DNA from: Coxiellaceae bacterium
Lineage (GTDB): Bacteria; Pseudomonadota; Gammaproteobacteria; Coxiellales; Coxiellaceae
Assembly: GCA_029212925.1 (NCBI GenBank)
Contig: JARGOB010000001.1
Span: forward strand, 275,473-339,472
Direction of reading: 5' to 3'
DNA length: 64,000 nucleotides
Shown here: one piece after another, positions 26,901 to 35,900 of the stretch
Position numbering within the stretch: position 1 is the stretch's first letter
How the letters are laid out: the number at the start of each line of letters is the position of its first letter
The notes under the pieces: generated by a model
Told to the model about the DNA's origin: nothing
Databases searched by the model: none
Seen by the model: only the letters and a program-made list of their open reading frames with translations
Position numbers and translations under genes: made by a program

Positions 26901-27819
26901 TGCACTCTTGTAAAAACTGTGTGCTGGAAATGTCGGCCAATTCAACAAAGCGACCATTGTGGGTAGCATAAAATGTATGGGTGTCGTATTGGTCTACAAT
27001 AAGTGTTTCTTCGGTGATTGCACCGGCCGCTATCAATAAATCTTTGTAACCGTTAAATTGCACACGCTCATCACTGATTTCTTTTTTCATGGCGTTACGT
27101 AAATACGCGGACTCCACAGTAAAATAAATTCGTTCAGCAGGAACGGCTTCATTGCCCAGTATGGTCGTTAATAATAAATAGGCTAATAAACTTTTTCCGG
27201 CACCGGGTGCGCCTGCAGTCATGGCAATGTACTGCTCGATATGCGCTTGGGTTAAGCCCGTGAGCAATGTGGCCATCACATCTTGCTGATCGCTGGCCAA
27301 TTGCAGTAGGTGTTGGTTATACAATTCAAGCGCTACCGTTTCTACCGCTTCGGCTGATGTCGTTTCGCTAGCTTCTGATTCCAACAGATTGATAACCCCA
27401 GCGCCGGGATCGTAACTTAAGATACCGCGTGAATCATCTTCAATGTATCGATCCAGTTCCGCGCACACAGAATCCTTATGCCTGATTAAAAAAGTATTTA
27501 ATGAGTCAGTTTGCATATACCACTCATTTTCGGGTTTATGCGTTGTGTTGATGCCTAAGACAAAACGAATTCGCCTGGCTGCATGCGTAAAGGTGATGAA
27601 ATGTAATCTCACTTTGTCATTGAATCGGACTTGCTTAACCTTGATACCATTGGATGTTGCTTTGCCGGCACCCGACAGGGTTTTATGTCGCCGGCCTTTG
27701 CTGAGCTCAAAATGCTGTAAGTCCTTGAGTGTTTCATCACGCTTTGCGTCAAGGTGTAGGTCAGATAGGTTACGTGTTAATACGGATTGCAGGGCAATTA
27801 CTATCGGCTGTTTTCTCAT
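23974..27819 (-). CDS. Superfamily-1 (UvrD-like) helicase protein with RelE-like N-terminus and unknown helical C-terminus
   Basis: 1281 aa. Helicase motifs: Walker A GAPGAGKS (203-210), Walker B IVDES (D377/E378), LNQSHRFGNP, and motif VI VALTRAEDQLILV (from 589, R593). The N-terminal ~100 residues (RRHKTLSG, VRFNDKVRLHFITF, RRIRFVLGINTTHK) resemble the RelE/ParE toxin fold by eye. An acidic EEEK-repeat linker (about 717-735) leads to a 500-residue helical region with degenerate ankyrin-like units (STPLFML). It is far larger than UvrD and lacks its usual context. A box-like element lies 88 bp upstream. DNA or RNA substrate is unknown; an effector role is possible. Confidence 0.8.
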   Translation of the reverse strand: MRKQPIVIALQSVLTRNLSDLHLDAKRDETLKDLQHFELSKGRRHKTLSGAGKATSNGIKVKQVRFNDKVRLHFITFTHAARRIRFVLGINTTHKPENEWYMQTDSLNTFLIRHKDSVCAELDRYIEDDSRGILSYDPGAGVINLLESEASETTSAEAVETVALELYNQHLLQLASDQQDVMATLLTGLTQAHIEQYIAMTAGAPGAGKSLLAYLLLTTILGNEAVPAERIYFTVESAYLRNAMKKEISDERVQFNGYKDLLIAAGAITEETLIVDQYDTHTFYATHNGRFVELADISSTQFLQECMVMANCKTLEEYQGIGLSQSLFHNDARQQQLWQLFQQYQEKLTTNKQFHLQLSRIDPTASRLTRDDIVIVDESLDYTLTQMLNMVNLGARIVLFGDGNQNVRYTTNTSEAFRHALRDKPPESIDIIKLNQSHRFGNPIATMASNILAAKKSITPHGSMLIDTTITGDDSRTSAIHVCPLNPDDLLQADSAKQIAELLTKHGSTTAVICQPGHVEDLKARHNHSQVFTAIDAKGSSFKTIILWDFINESFATKLIELVTGPKKSREELTPEDMLFALELNALFVALTRAEDQLILVQSNSSKPIIAQALGILLDGVEMSAKSLLEAYVRPDDTAHSWCERIQYYMQQENDTALQTARDIVERQAQQPGAQSAETLTAFTQLCVWLRANPTEPNIELAWMIERLFEIRPPAAADEDEEEKEEEKEEEKEEHDKAAASSELPATEAAVTPTDSALATDGAKQPSSDSCITITHRKETRSIDLSQPLSLDDLTWITSLPKKKFKRIDQFKMQSILTAAPYTGGVSDEYAEQLVKFLDKWKNLVFEDARQYCCAYTPPNCLGLHLISHPITRDYLFDKAFPLLIHIIFTCYDASLTLAAEFLSNNILKKALAKKLTNLNAKDNFNLLAILATYRPHFVQPICAAIRDYQLLQDPSKPDTLTTERVITLIDSICNARVKHITATTCFYKFLGQTPQLTIPTITQTKQPNMLTNICRYAPGALRGITKLALRDSENYALLFTAMITCPTGSNKNALYYCFNSDDQTNLLIYLYSLKHHPQYIGRFFKVMHTSQSITGCNLYHIFSALAHNKRNTAEGNRLFDHIYDLLTVASEEHALLFFTHLNDHINDTDTSTPLFMLSSSMRYIAPLMDYVRGRNAHTTAFITALGSKVTVNGEVTTPLKRLLRSSMDSISTINSLIKLSDGNIDASYALAQTLTAHKEWFDRYSSKASEGRAWLESRIESLMSSIQYQALRNMYNPAPK

Positions 27820-27906
27820 GAGTCTAATCTTTATACTTATAATCCAGAGTTAACCGTAACTTATAAGAATGTAACAATGGTGTAAATAGCCGACACTGTG
27901 TAATTA

Positions 27907-27923
27907 ATTAAGTGAGCCTTAAT
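27907..27923 (-). promoter_or_regulatory. PmrA-box-like direct repeat
   Basis: On the minus strand ATTAAGGCTCACTTAAT: TTAA half-sites 11 bp apart, 88 bp before the helicase-protein start. The first half-site lacks the preceding C. Confidence 0.45.
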
Positions 27924-27998
27924 ATCTCGAATTTATAAAGATATAACGTTAACTTTCAAATTACTAGTTATATAAAGCGCTTTTTTTCGTGTTCATTA

Positions 27999-28715
27999 TC
28001 ATCGAAGGAAATCACCAATTTTAATACTATCAAATTCAGCTAGTTCTGATGCTGCATCGACGTCATCATCGGTATCATCCGATGGGGCAGGTGCAACACT
28101 CACAGCGCCGGGGCTCGTAGGTACCGCTGCCGGTATTGCTTCTTTTGCCTTTCCAAACAGCATACTCCAGGCAAAGTCAGAATCATCGTACTGGCGACTA
28201 GTGGTAACTGATTTGTTTTCAGCAACCGCTGCTTTTACTTCTTTGAGCAGGCGGCTTAAGGATTGTGCTGCTGCTTCGTCGATTTTTGTTACATTGTGTC
28301 GGAGTTGTGAATATATGCGATCAATACCGTTTGATATATTTTTAAACTCACCAGCCCCTGATTTTTTTTGTATGGTTACCGTTCTTACACGCACCATAAC
28401 AGTGTCCAATAGGGTTTTTAGTGTGGTGTTTGATGCGGTTGCGTGACGAGAGAGGTCTCTGGAAAGCTGAGTTTCTGCGCCCACTAGTTTGTCGTGTAAT
28501 GCAACTAATTTGCCAAGTTGTACGCGCAATGCGTTATCTCGCATATCACTTAACGTTGTTGTTTCAAGTGCCATATGGTCGCGTTGTTCAGCTAGTTTTG
28601 TTTTAAACCCGGCTTTTTGCTCTTCAGGCAGTTTGCAAAGCTGACCTTTAATTAGGCTTGATAATCGCTGTAGTGTTGTTAATAATTCTTGTTGATGCTG
28701 CTTAGCTCTGGACAT
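27999..28715 (-). CDS. Coiled-coil protein with acidic C-terminus; candidate effector
   Basis: 238 aa, unrecognised. AGGTAAGT precedes the ATG. Mostly long amphipathic helices (about residues 1-165, Leu-rich with many K/E/Q), then a Pro/Ala/Ser linker (PAAVPTSPGAVSVAPAP) and an acidic tail (DDTDDDVDAASELAEFDS). No signal peptide or membrane span. A strong PmrA-like box is upstream, and the acidic tail resembles Dot/Icm secretion signals. Function is unknown. Confidence 0.68.
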   Translation of the reverse strand: MSRAKQHQQELLTTLQRLSSLIKGQLCKLPEEQKAGFKTKLAEQRDHMALETTTLSDMRDNALRVQLGKLVALHDKLVGAETQLSRDLSRHATASNTTLKTLLDTVMVRVRTVTIQKKSGAGEFKNISNGIDRIYSQLRHNVTKIDEAAAQSLSRLLKEVKAAVAENKSVTTSRQYDDSDFAWSMLFGKAKEAIPAAVPTSPGAVSVAPAPSDDTDDDVDAASELAEFDSIKIGDFLR

Positions 28716-28789
28716 ACTTACCTCTTTGAATAATCTCTATATACTCATCTTGCATACAATTAGTTATAAATACATTCTATATTACTATT

Positions 28790-28806
28790 ATTAAGGTGGC
28801 ATTAAG
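28790..28806 (-). promoter_or_regulatory. PmrA-box-like direct repeat
   Basis: On the minus strand CTTAATGCCACCTTAAT: both half-sites are perfect (CTTAAT, 11 bp apart), followed by TAATATAGAAT as a possible -10. It lies 75 bp before the coiled-coil gene. Confidence 0.62.
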
Positions 28807-28819
28807 TGTGTTGATGAGG

Positions 28820-29851
28820 TTATTTACCTAGCGGTGTAATGTCTTTAAATCGAACTGATTTGGGGTCTTTCATTTGGCGATGATCAACGTAACCACTGCG
28901 CAGGTAAAGGTCGCCTTGCGGTGGTGAGGCAAAGCCGCCCCATAAGGTGTCGCCCGGTTGTTCTTGGTAATCATTGGTATTCATGTTCACGTTCAACGGT
29001 CCACCATGTTGCACACCGCACGGTGCCATTAAGCAATCATGGATGTTCATTTCAAGCCAGTGACCATCTAAGTGGCCACGTGCTTGGCCAGCCCATACCA
29101 TGACGCATTCATCTGAGATAGGGTGCACATGCGCTGCGAATTCATCACCAGTACCGCAGCGAGTTAAATGAAAACCGCATTGACGCACGCCATGCCCAGG
29201 CCATAAAACAAAACGCATCGGACTGCCGTTAGCATCAAACTCCGCACCGCGAAACATATTAAATAACGTTCCTTTTTTTCGAACATCACTCGACTTCATA
29301 TTCCACGCGCGTGAGTCGGGGTGCGTAGCGTTGTAACGTAAATAACATTTCGGTGTGATGTTGCCACGTTTACTGTTTCGTTTAGCTTCTTCGGCCGCTT
29401 CATAATCAAACCGGCCCAATTTTTCAATATAAAAGCCGGCATCTTTGTATAAACTAATAAGCGGTGGTGTGATCGAGCTAACAACAAAAGTGTCACCGGC
29501 ATTGTCTTGGCTAGCGCGAATTGCATGCGGTACGTTTTCAGGGAAATACGCGATATCGCCGGGTAATATTTCCAGCCATTTATTATGTAAAAAAACTTCG
29601 CACCTGCCCTCAACACACATTAAGGCTTCTTCTGAAATCGGGTAATTATATGTACCACTTTCCATGCCGGGAGAGAGGGTTAATACGTGAATGCTTTCGG
29701 TTTGGTAGCCATTGCCAGGCCACGCAATAAGGCGAGTAGGGATGTTTTGTAAGGTGATTTCAATGCCTTCGTTTAAGTTACCAATGGCACCATGGCGGCG
29801 GATTTGCTCTGGGTCCAGGTTTTCAACTAAGTAGTCTTTACGCGTTTTCAT
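28820..29851 (-). CDS. Bicupin-domain protein
   Basis: 343 aa with two cupin domains: residues about 50-125 (YNYPISEEALMCVEGRCEVF, LPGDIAYFPENVPHA) and about 215-310 (DEFAAHVHPISDECVMVWAG, HDCLMAPCGVQHGG). The second keeps a HxH...E...H metal set; the first lacks the HxH. Bicupins include oxalate decarboxylases, dioxygenases and ureidoglycine aminohydrolases, so the reaction cannot be named. It is oriented like csiV upstream, with about 60 bp between them. Confidence 0.78.
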   Translation of the reverse strand: MKTRKDYLVENLDPEQIRRHGAIGNLNEGIEITLQNIPTRLIAWPGNGYQTESIHVLTLSPGMESGTYNYPISEEALMCVEGRCEVFLHNKWLEILPGDIAYFPENVPHAIRASQDNAGDTFVVSSITPPLISLYKDAGFYIEKLGRFDYEAAEEAKRNSKRGNITPKCYLRYNATHPDSRAWNMKSSDVRKKGTLFNMFRGAEFDANGSPMRFVLWPGHGVRQCGFHLTRCGTGDEFAAHVHPISDECVMVWAGQARGHLDGHWLEMNIHDCLMAPCGVQHGGPLNVNMNTNDYQEQPGDTLWGGFASPPQGDLYLRSGYVDHRQMKDPKSVRFKDITPLGK

Positions 29852-29912
29852 GTTACGGCTCCACCTTAATATACGTCTATCAAGCGTAGGCTAGGCTGAG
29901 CTAAATATCCAC

Positions 29913-30617
29913 TTAGGATAAAGGGAAAATCTCCATCACAATGCCGTAAAGCGGGTAGTCAATATAGTTGAGTTCTTTACTGCGCATGCGGCGATTTTGT
30001 AATAGGTTAAAATGCATAACACCGCTGTCAAGCGTATTGTAATAATCATCTTTGCTCATTGCGGCGATTTGTTTTAATGGTGCTGAAAATACTAAGTTAA
30101 ATGCGACATTAAAATAACGCTGCACATTGATTGACATCATGCCATCGATTTGTGGTTGCAAACCAGTGGTGTCATCGTCAGGTTTTACAGTATCGCCATT
30201 GGCGTTAAAGTAGTCACCGCCGGTAATATGGATAGGAATTGCTTGGCGTGGTGATTGCACGGCTGTACGAAAAGCGATATGCATAATGGTTTTGAACTGA
30301 CGGCTATTGTTGAGATGGCGTTGTACGTTTTTTAGTTTAAATTGGCTGCGTGGTAATAACTGAATGTGATTTTTTACCGTCTCGCCATCCAGTGTGCTGA
30401 TATCATTTCTCACTAATGAAGCATATTGACCACTGGGTAATTGAAATGCGGGTGTGATTGGCCATTGTTCGGATTGCACCGCTGCTGGGGTGATTTGTGA
30501 GTAGATAATCAGCTCGATTTGGTACTGCTTGGTATCGCCATCTTCGGCTAGTGCAGCATTTAAAACACAGCAACTTAGCAGTATAACAACAAGACGTAAT
30601 GTCGATTTAAAAACCAT
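29913..30617 (-). CDS. csiV: CsiV-family periplasmic protein
   Basis: 234 aa with a signal peptide (to about residue 24, LNAALAED). The family pattern is YQIELIIYSQITPAAVQSEQWP at the mature start and an N-terminal/C-terminal pair of strand-rich segments ending YPLYGIVMEIFPL. CsiV in Shewanella binds peptidoglycan and supports the LpoA-PBP1a pathway. csiV is commonly adjacent to mfd; here two genes lie between them. Confidence 0.78.
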   Translation of the reverse strand: MVFKSTLRLVVILLSCCVLNAALAEDGDTKQYQIELIIYSQITPAAVQSEQWPITPAFQLPSGQYASLVRNDISTLDGETVKNHIQLLPRSQFKLKNVQRHLNNSRQFKTIMHIAFRTAVQSPRQAIPIHITGGDYFNANGDTVKPDDDTTGLQPQIDGMMSINVQRYFNVAFNLVFSAPLKQIAAMSKDDYYNTLDSGVMHFNLLQNRRMRSKELNYIDYPLYGIVMEIFPLS

Positions 30618-30685
30618 GGTGATCGCTCTTTATATATGGTAAAACGCCAACTGACTATATCACCATTCACCACAGGGATAAATAC

Positions 30686-31936
30686 GTGAACAAGCAAAAA
30701 GAAGTCATTGCCGCTGTTTCAGGCACGTTGTTACAATGGTACGATTTCTCGCTATTTGGCTTTTTAGCGCCGATTATCGCCAAGACTTTCTTTAATACAG
30801 CCAGTCCGTTTATTGCCATACTAAATACCTTTGCCGTATTTGCTGTGGGGTATCTTTTGGCGCCGGTGGGTGCCATTTTCTTTGGCTATTTGGGTGATCG
30901 CCACGGAAGAAAGCTAGCACTAACTTGGTCAATTCTTTTAATGACGATACCCACCCTTGTGATTGCTATTTTACCCGGTTATGCGCAGTGGGGTATTTTG
31001 TCACCATTGGTGTTAGTAGCCTGCCGCTTAGTGCAAGGGTTTGTTGCCAGTGCCGAGTTTGCTGGTTCTGCGATTTTTATGGTTGAACATGCCGCGCCGC
31101 ATCGACGTTGTTTTTATTCGAGCTTAACCAGTTCGGCTTACAGCCTCGGCATGACGATCGGTGCGTTTGTTTGTTCGCTGTTGGTGGCGCCATCCATGCC
31201 GAGCTGGGGTTGGCGATTAGCGTTTGCCTTTGCTGCGGTCGGCGCAATTGTGGTGCTATTTTTGCGCTCACAAGTCAAAGAGACCGACAGTTTTCTGCAG
31301 CATTGCAAGACAGCAGAAGCGGTTAAGCAGGGACCTTTACTGCAAGCATTAAAGCATAATAAACGCGGTATTTTATGCGTATTAGGCTTTGCTTGGTTTG
31401 TCGGCGTGATTACCTTTGGTAGCTTTGTGTTTATGAACACCTATTTGGTGGAAACCACTGCTTTGCATCTTTCTACGGTGATTCGTTATGTTACGTATGC
31501 TTTGGTTTTTGATGCGGTAGTTGAGCCATTTATGGCAATGCTGGCTGATCGTTATGGTAAAAAAAATATCATCTGGATAGGTTCGGCTTTGATGCTGGTG
31601 TTATTGCCTGGTATATTTTTGATGCTGCATTTTAATAATGATTATTTTGTGCTAATCGGGTTGTTAATCTTATCGTTTTGCATTGCGGTGGCCTTTGCGC
31701 CGATCAATGCATTAATGACTTTACTCTTCGAACCGCAATACCGTTTTAGTGGTTTTGCTACCTCGTTTAATTTGGGGATCAGTCTATTTGGCGGAACAGC
31801 GCCATTAGTGCTAGCAACCATTGCGCATCATACGCACAAAATATGGGGGATGGTGGCTTACTTTGCTTTGGCGATTATTGTCGGCATGATTGCGCTGTAT
31901 GCCTCGCCGCAAACGCCATCAACAGCTGCGGAATAA
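30686..31936 (+). CDS. MFS transporter, metabolite:H+ symporter (ProP-like)
   Basis: 416 aa, GTG start after AGGGAT. Twelve hydrophobic segments. The first reads GTLLQWYDFSLFGFLAPI, typical of the MHS subfamily, with the family loop GYLGDRHGRKLAL after helix 2. A second GR-rich loop follows the mid-protein break (MLADRYGKKNIIWIG). The substrate (an organic acid, proline or betaine in relatives) cannot be told from sequence. It is divergent from csiV. Confidence 0.88.
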   Translation: MNKQKEVIAAVSGTLLQWYDFSLFGFLAPIIAKTFFNTASPFIAILNTFAVFAVGYLLAPVGAIFFGYLGDRHGRKLALTWSILLMTIPTLVIAILPGYAQWGILSPLVLVACRLVQGFVASAEFAGSAIFMVEHAAPHRRCFYSSLTSSAYSLGMTIGAFVCSLLVAPSMPSWGWRLAFAFAAVGAIVVLFLRSQVKETDSFLQHCKTAEAVKQGPLLQALKHNKRGILCVLGFAWFVGVITFGSFVFMNTYLVETTALHLSTVIRYVTYALVFDAVVEPFMAMLADRYGKKNIIWIGSALMLVLLPGIFLMLHFNNDYFVLIGLLILSFCIAVAFAPINALMTLLFEPQYRFSGFATSFNLGISLFGGTAPLVLATIAHHTHKIWGMVAYFALAIIVGMIALYASPQTPSTAAE

Positions 31937-31977
31937 TGTGTTAAACTTCGGCTTTATTATTTAAAGCGGAGAGTCAC

Positions 31978-32886
31978 GTGATTACAATTGGTATTATTGT
32001 TTTTGTTTTGCTGGTCATTGCATGGTCTGGTTTCTTTATTGTTGAACAACAAACCACAGCTGTTGTAGAGCGTTTTGGCCGATATGTGCGCATGGCAAAT
32101 GCGGGTTTGAATTTCAAAATTCCATTGGTTGAACAAGTGGGTGGCCGCTTAAGCTTGCGCGTGCGTCAACTGGATGTGCCGGTGGAGACCAAAACTGAAG
32201 ATAACGTGTTTGTACGTGTGTCAGTATCGGTGCAGTTTCATGTGCTGATGGAAAAGATATTTGAAGCATTTTATAAGCTAGATAACCCTGAGCAACAAAT
32301 CACTTCTTTTGTTTTTGATGTGGTACGTGCGCGTGTGCCTAAAATGAAACTCGATGGTGTGTTTGAAAAGAAAGATGAAATTGCTGATGCGGTAAAATCT
32401 GAATTAATGGAAATCATGAGTGACTTCGGTTATGGCATTGTTAAGGCGTTGGTAACGGATATCGACCCGGATGCTAAAGTGAAAGCTGCGATGAATGAAA
32501 TCAATGAAGCGCAACGTTTACGTGTCGCGGCAAATGAACGTGGTGAAGCTGAAAAGATTTTGCGTGTTAAAGCAGCTGAAGCTGAAGCGCAAAGTAATGC
32601 GCTGCAAGGGCGTGGTATTGCGGATCAACGTAAAGCCATTATCGATGGTCTGAAGGAATCAATCGATGAATTCCAAAAGACTGTGGGCGGCACGGGCGCA
32701 CACGAAGTGATGAATTTGGTTTTACTCACCCAGTATTTTGATATGTTAAAAGGCTTGGGTGAAACCTCAAAAGCCACTTCCGTGTTGATTCCACATACAC
32801 CGGGCGGCTTGGCTGATATCTCTGCACAAATGCGCAATGCCATGATGGTGTCGGATCTTGCTAAGCCTGCGGCGGCTGATAGTTAG
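31978..32886 (+). CDS. SPFH/Band-7 (stomatin-like) membrane protein
   Basis: 302 aa, GTG start with GGAGAG upstream. One N-terminal membrane helix (about residues 2-22) and the Band-7 domain: VEQQTTAVVERFGRYVRMANAGLNF, then RQLDVPVETKTEDNVFV. A coiled-coil segment rich in A/E/R follows (ANERGEAEKILRVKAAEAEAQ). Similar to QmcA and Legionella/Coxiella stomatins, scaffolds of membrane microdomains. No NfeD partner is adjacent. Confidence 0.92.
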   Translation: MITIGIIVFVLLVIAWSGFFIVEQQTTAVVERFGRYVRMANAGLNFKIPLVEQVGGRLSLRVRQLDVPVETKTEDNVFVRVSVSVQFHVLMEKIFEAFYKLDNPEQQITSFVFDVVRARVPKMKLDGVFEKKDEIADAVKSELMEIMSDFGYGIVKALVTDIDPDAKVKAAMNEINEAQRLRVAANERGEAEKILRVKAAEAEAQSNALQGRGIADQRKAIIDGLKESIDEFQKTVGGTGAHEVMNLVLLTQYFDMLKGLGETSKATSVLIPHTPGGLADISAQMRNAMMVSDLAKPAAADS

Positions 32887-32905
32887 CGCTCATGCTGGCC
32901 CCGTG

Positions 32906-32945
32906 CTTGTCATCCCGGCCTCCGAGCCGGGGTCCGGCATGACAG
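32906..32945. repeat. GC palindromic repeat element
   Basis: TCATCCCGGCCTCCGAGCCG followed by GGGTCCGGCATGACAGG, between the converging SPFH and mfd genes. Confidence 0.7.
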
Positions 32946-32997
32946 GGCGCAGTCCTTTCATTCAGAGTTAAGCTAGTCACACCGGTAGAGATTAGCC

Positions 32998-35900
32998 TTA
33001 TATCTTAAGCAGTTCTATGATTGAGTGCACATTTTTCAGTTTGTCGTTGACGGTTTCAGCATTTAGCTGGAATCGTAATGTACTGCCGCCGATCAATTGA
33101 TATTGTTTAGACTGTTTTTGAATAATCTCTAACAGCTTAGGCACGTTGATGTTGGGTTCTTTATCGAGATGTAAATAACCAAAGCCACCGTTGCATTCGA
33201 TTTTTTTGATTTTCATCGGTTTGATTTCTAGTTTCAGTCGGCTGATGGCTAATAAATTATTAACCTCTTCAGGCAATGCACCAAAACGGTCAATCATACT
33301 GACCTTGAATTCATCAATAGCGGTTGTGTCCTTGCAGTCAGCCAATTGTTTGTATAACACTAAACGTGATTGCACATCGGGAATAAAGTGTTCGGGAATC
33401 AATGCGCTGATGCGTAATTCAACTTCAATCTCTGGTGGGGTGTGGTAGGTAGAAATTGATTCACCACGTTTTAATGCTTCTACTGCTTGGTTAAGCATGT
33501 CCATATACAAAGAAAAACCGATCACTTGCATATGACCGCTTTGTTCTTCACCGAGGATTTCACCAGCACCACGAATTTCTAAGTCATGACTGGCGAGATT
33601 AAAGCCAGCGCCGAGTTCATCGCAAGCGGCAATCGCTTCGAGACGTGCTTTGGCCTCTTTGCGTAAAGCTTTTAATGTCGGCACTAATAAGTAAGCATAG
33701 GCTTGATGGTGTGAGCGACCGACACGGCCGCGTAATTGATGCAGTTGTGCTAAACCGAGCTTATCAGCACGATCCATGATAATGGTATTGGCTGTGGGTA
33801 CGTCGATACCCGATTCGATAATGGTTGTGCATAACAAGATATGAATACGTTGATGGTAAAAGTCCAACATAATACGTTCGAGTTGATGCTTAGCGGTTTG
33901 ACCGTGAGCTACAGCGATTTTTACATCAGGTAATAACTTTTGTAATTTCTCAGCAGTAGCTTGTATGGTGGCGATATCGTTATGTAAATAATACACCTGT
34001 CCACCACGCATTAATTCGCGCATTACTGCTTCTTGGATTAACGCATCGCTGTTTTCACGTACAAAGGTTTTTACCGACAGACGCTTCTGTGGCGGTGTGG
34101 CGATAATGGAGAGGTCACGAATACCGTGAAACGCCATATTCAATGTGCGTGGAATCGGTGTGGCGGTTAAAGTTAAAATATCCACATTAGCGCGCATTGC
34201 TTTGATTTTTTCTTTTTGTTTAACACCAAAGCGATGTTCTTCATCGATAACCAACAGGCCCAAGTCTTTAAACTTAACGCTTTCGCTCAGCAGTTTATGG
34301 GTACCGATAACAATGTCTATCTTGCCGTTGGCTAAACCCTTAATCACTTCGTCTTGTTCTTTCGGTGTATTAAAGCGGGTAAAGTGAGCCAGTTTCATCG
34401 GCCAATCAGCAAAGCGATTTTGAAAGCTTTGCAAATGTTGATTGGCGAGTAGGGTGGTGGGTACTAATATAGCGGCTTGTTTATTGTTTAGTGCGGCGAC
34501 AAACGCCGCTTGAATCGCTACTTCGGTTTTACCAAAGCCTACATCACCACACACCAATCGGTCCATGCTTTTATCGGTAGACATATCAGTAATCACAGAG
34601 TCAATCGCTTGTTCTTGATCCGGTGTTTCTTCAAAAGGGAAACTGGCCCTAAAGCGTGTAAAGTCCTCCGCGGTTTTATTAAACGCAAAACCCGGTTTAC
34701 TGGCACGCTCACTGTAGATTGATAACAGTTTGGCAGCGACATCTTGAATTTGCTTTAGCGCTTTTTGTTTTTGGTTGCTCCACTGCTTACTGCCAAGCCG
34801 GTTGAGTGTCGCGTGTTCTATATTGCTGCTGATATAACGATTAAGCTGATTGAGCCGATCAACCGGAATAAAAATTTTATCGCCGCCGGCATATTCCAAT
34901 TCAACAAACTCATTATCCACACCACCGGTTTTAATATGTTTTAAACCCAAGTATCGACCTATACCATGAGTAATATGCACCACAGGGTCACCAATATTGA
35001 GCTCAGTTAAGCTGCGAATCATAGTGTTCGGGTCTTGCTGTATTGCACTTCTTTTACGGCGCTGAACGTGTTCACCGAGCAAGTCATTTTCAGTAATCAG
35101 CATGACATTTGGATCAAGCACCATAAAGCCATCACGCAGTGGCGAAATCATTAATATAAATGGGCTTTGCTGGTCAATCGCTTGTTGCCAGCGATCACAG
35201 GATATAATGCCGCTAATGCTTTTATTGAGTAATTCATGCAATACTTCACGGCGACCTTCGCTTTCTGCACAAAAGATCACTTTGCCTTCATAGCCCTCTA
35301 GTGCATCAGTTAAGCGCTTTAATGGCTGTTGCTGCTTATGCTCAATGCTCAAATCAAGTAACGGTTTAATCTTAAAATTAACTTGACCCGCTTTGGCTTG
35401 TAAGGTGGTTAGCTGTGTTTTGATTTGGCTAAATGCTTTGGCAGCAGTGAATAATTCATCTTTACTGAGGTACAGCTCTTTCGGTGGTAAAATCGGCCGT
35501 TGAATGTCATAACGCAATTGTTCATAACGATGCTCAATATCATGCCAATAATGCTGTAAGCGCTCGGTGACCTGTGGCATAAATAAAATATGACTGTTGT
35601 CAGGTAAGTAATCAAACAGCGTATTGGTATGTGGATAAAATAGCGGTAAATAAAACTCTAAACCTGCCACCACTTCAGCATTGCTGACGCCACTGTATAC
35701 AACGCTATCATTGGGGTTGCCACTAAACAATTGACGCCAGCGGCCACGAAAGTGGGTAATGGCTTCTTCGGTTAGCGGGTATTCATGCGCTGGCAGAATT
35801 TCCAATGATGTTAAGCTGTCGATCGAGCGCTGAGTCTCACTATCAAAATACCGCAAGCTATCAATTTCATCGTCGAATAAGTCAATGCGCACTGGATGCG

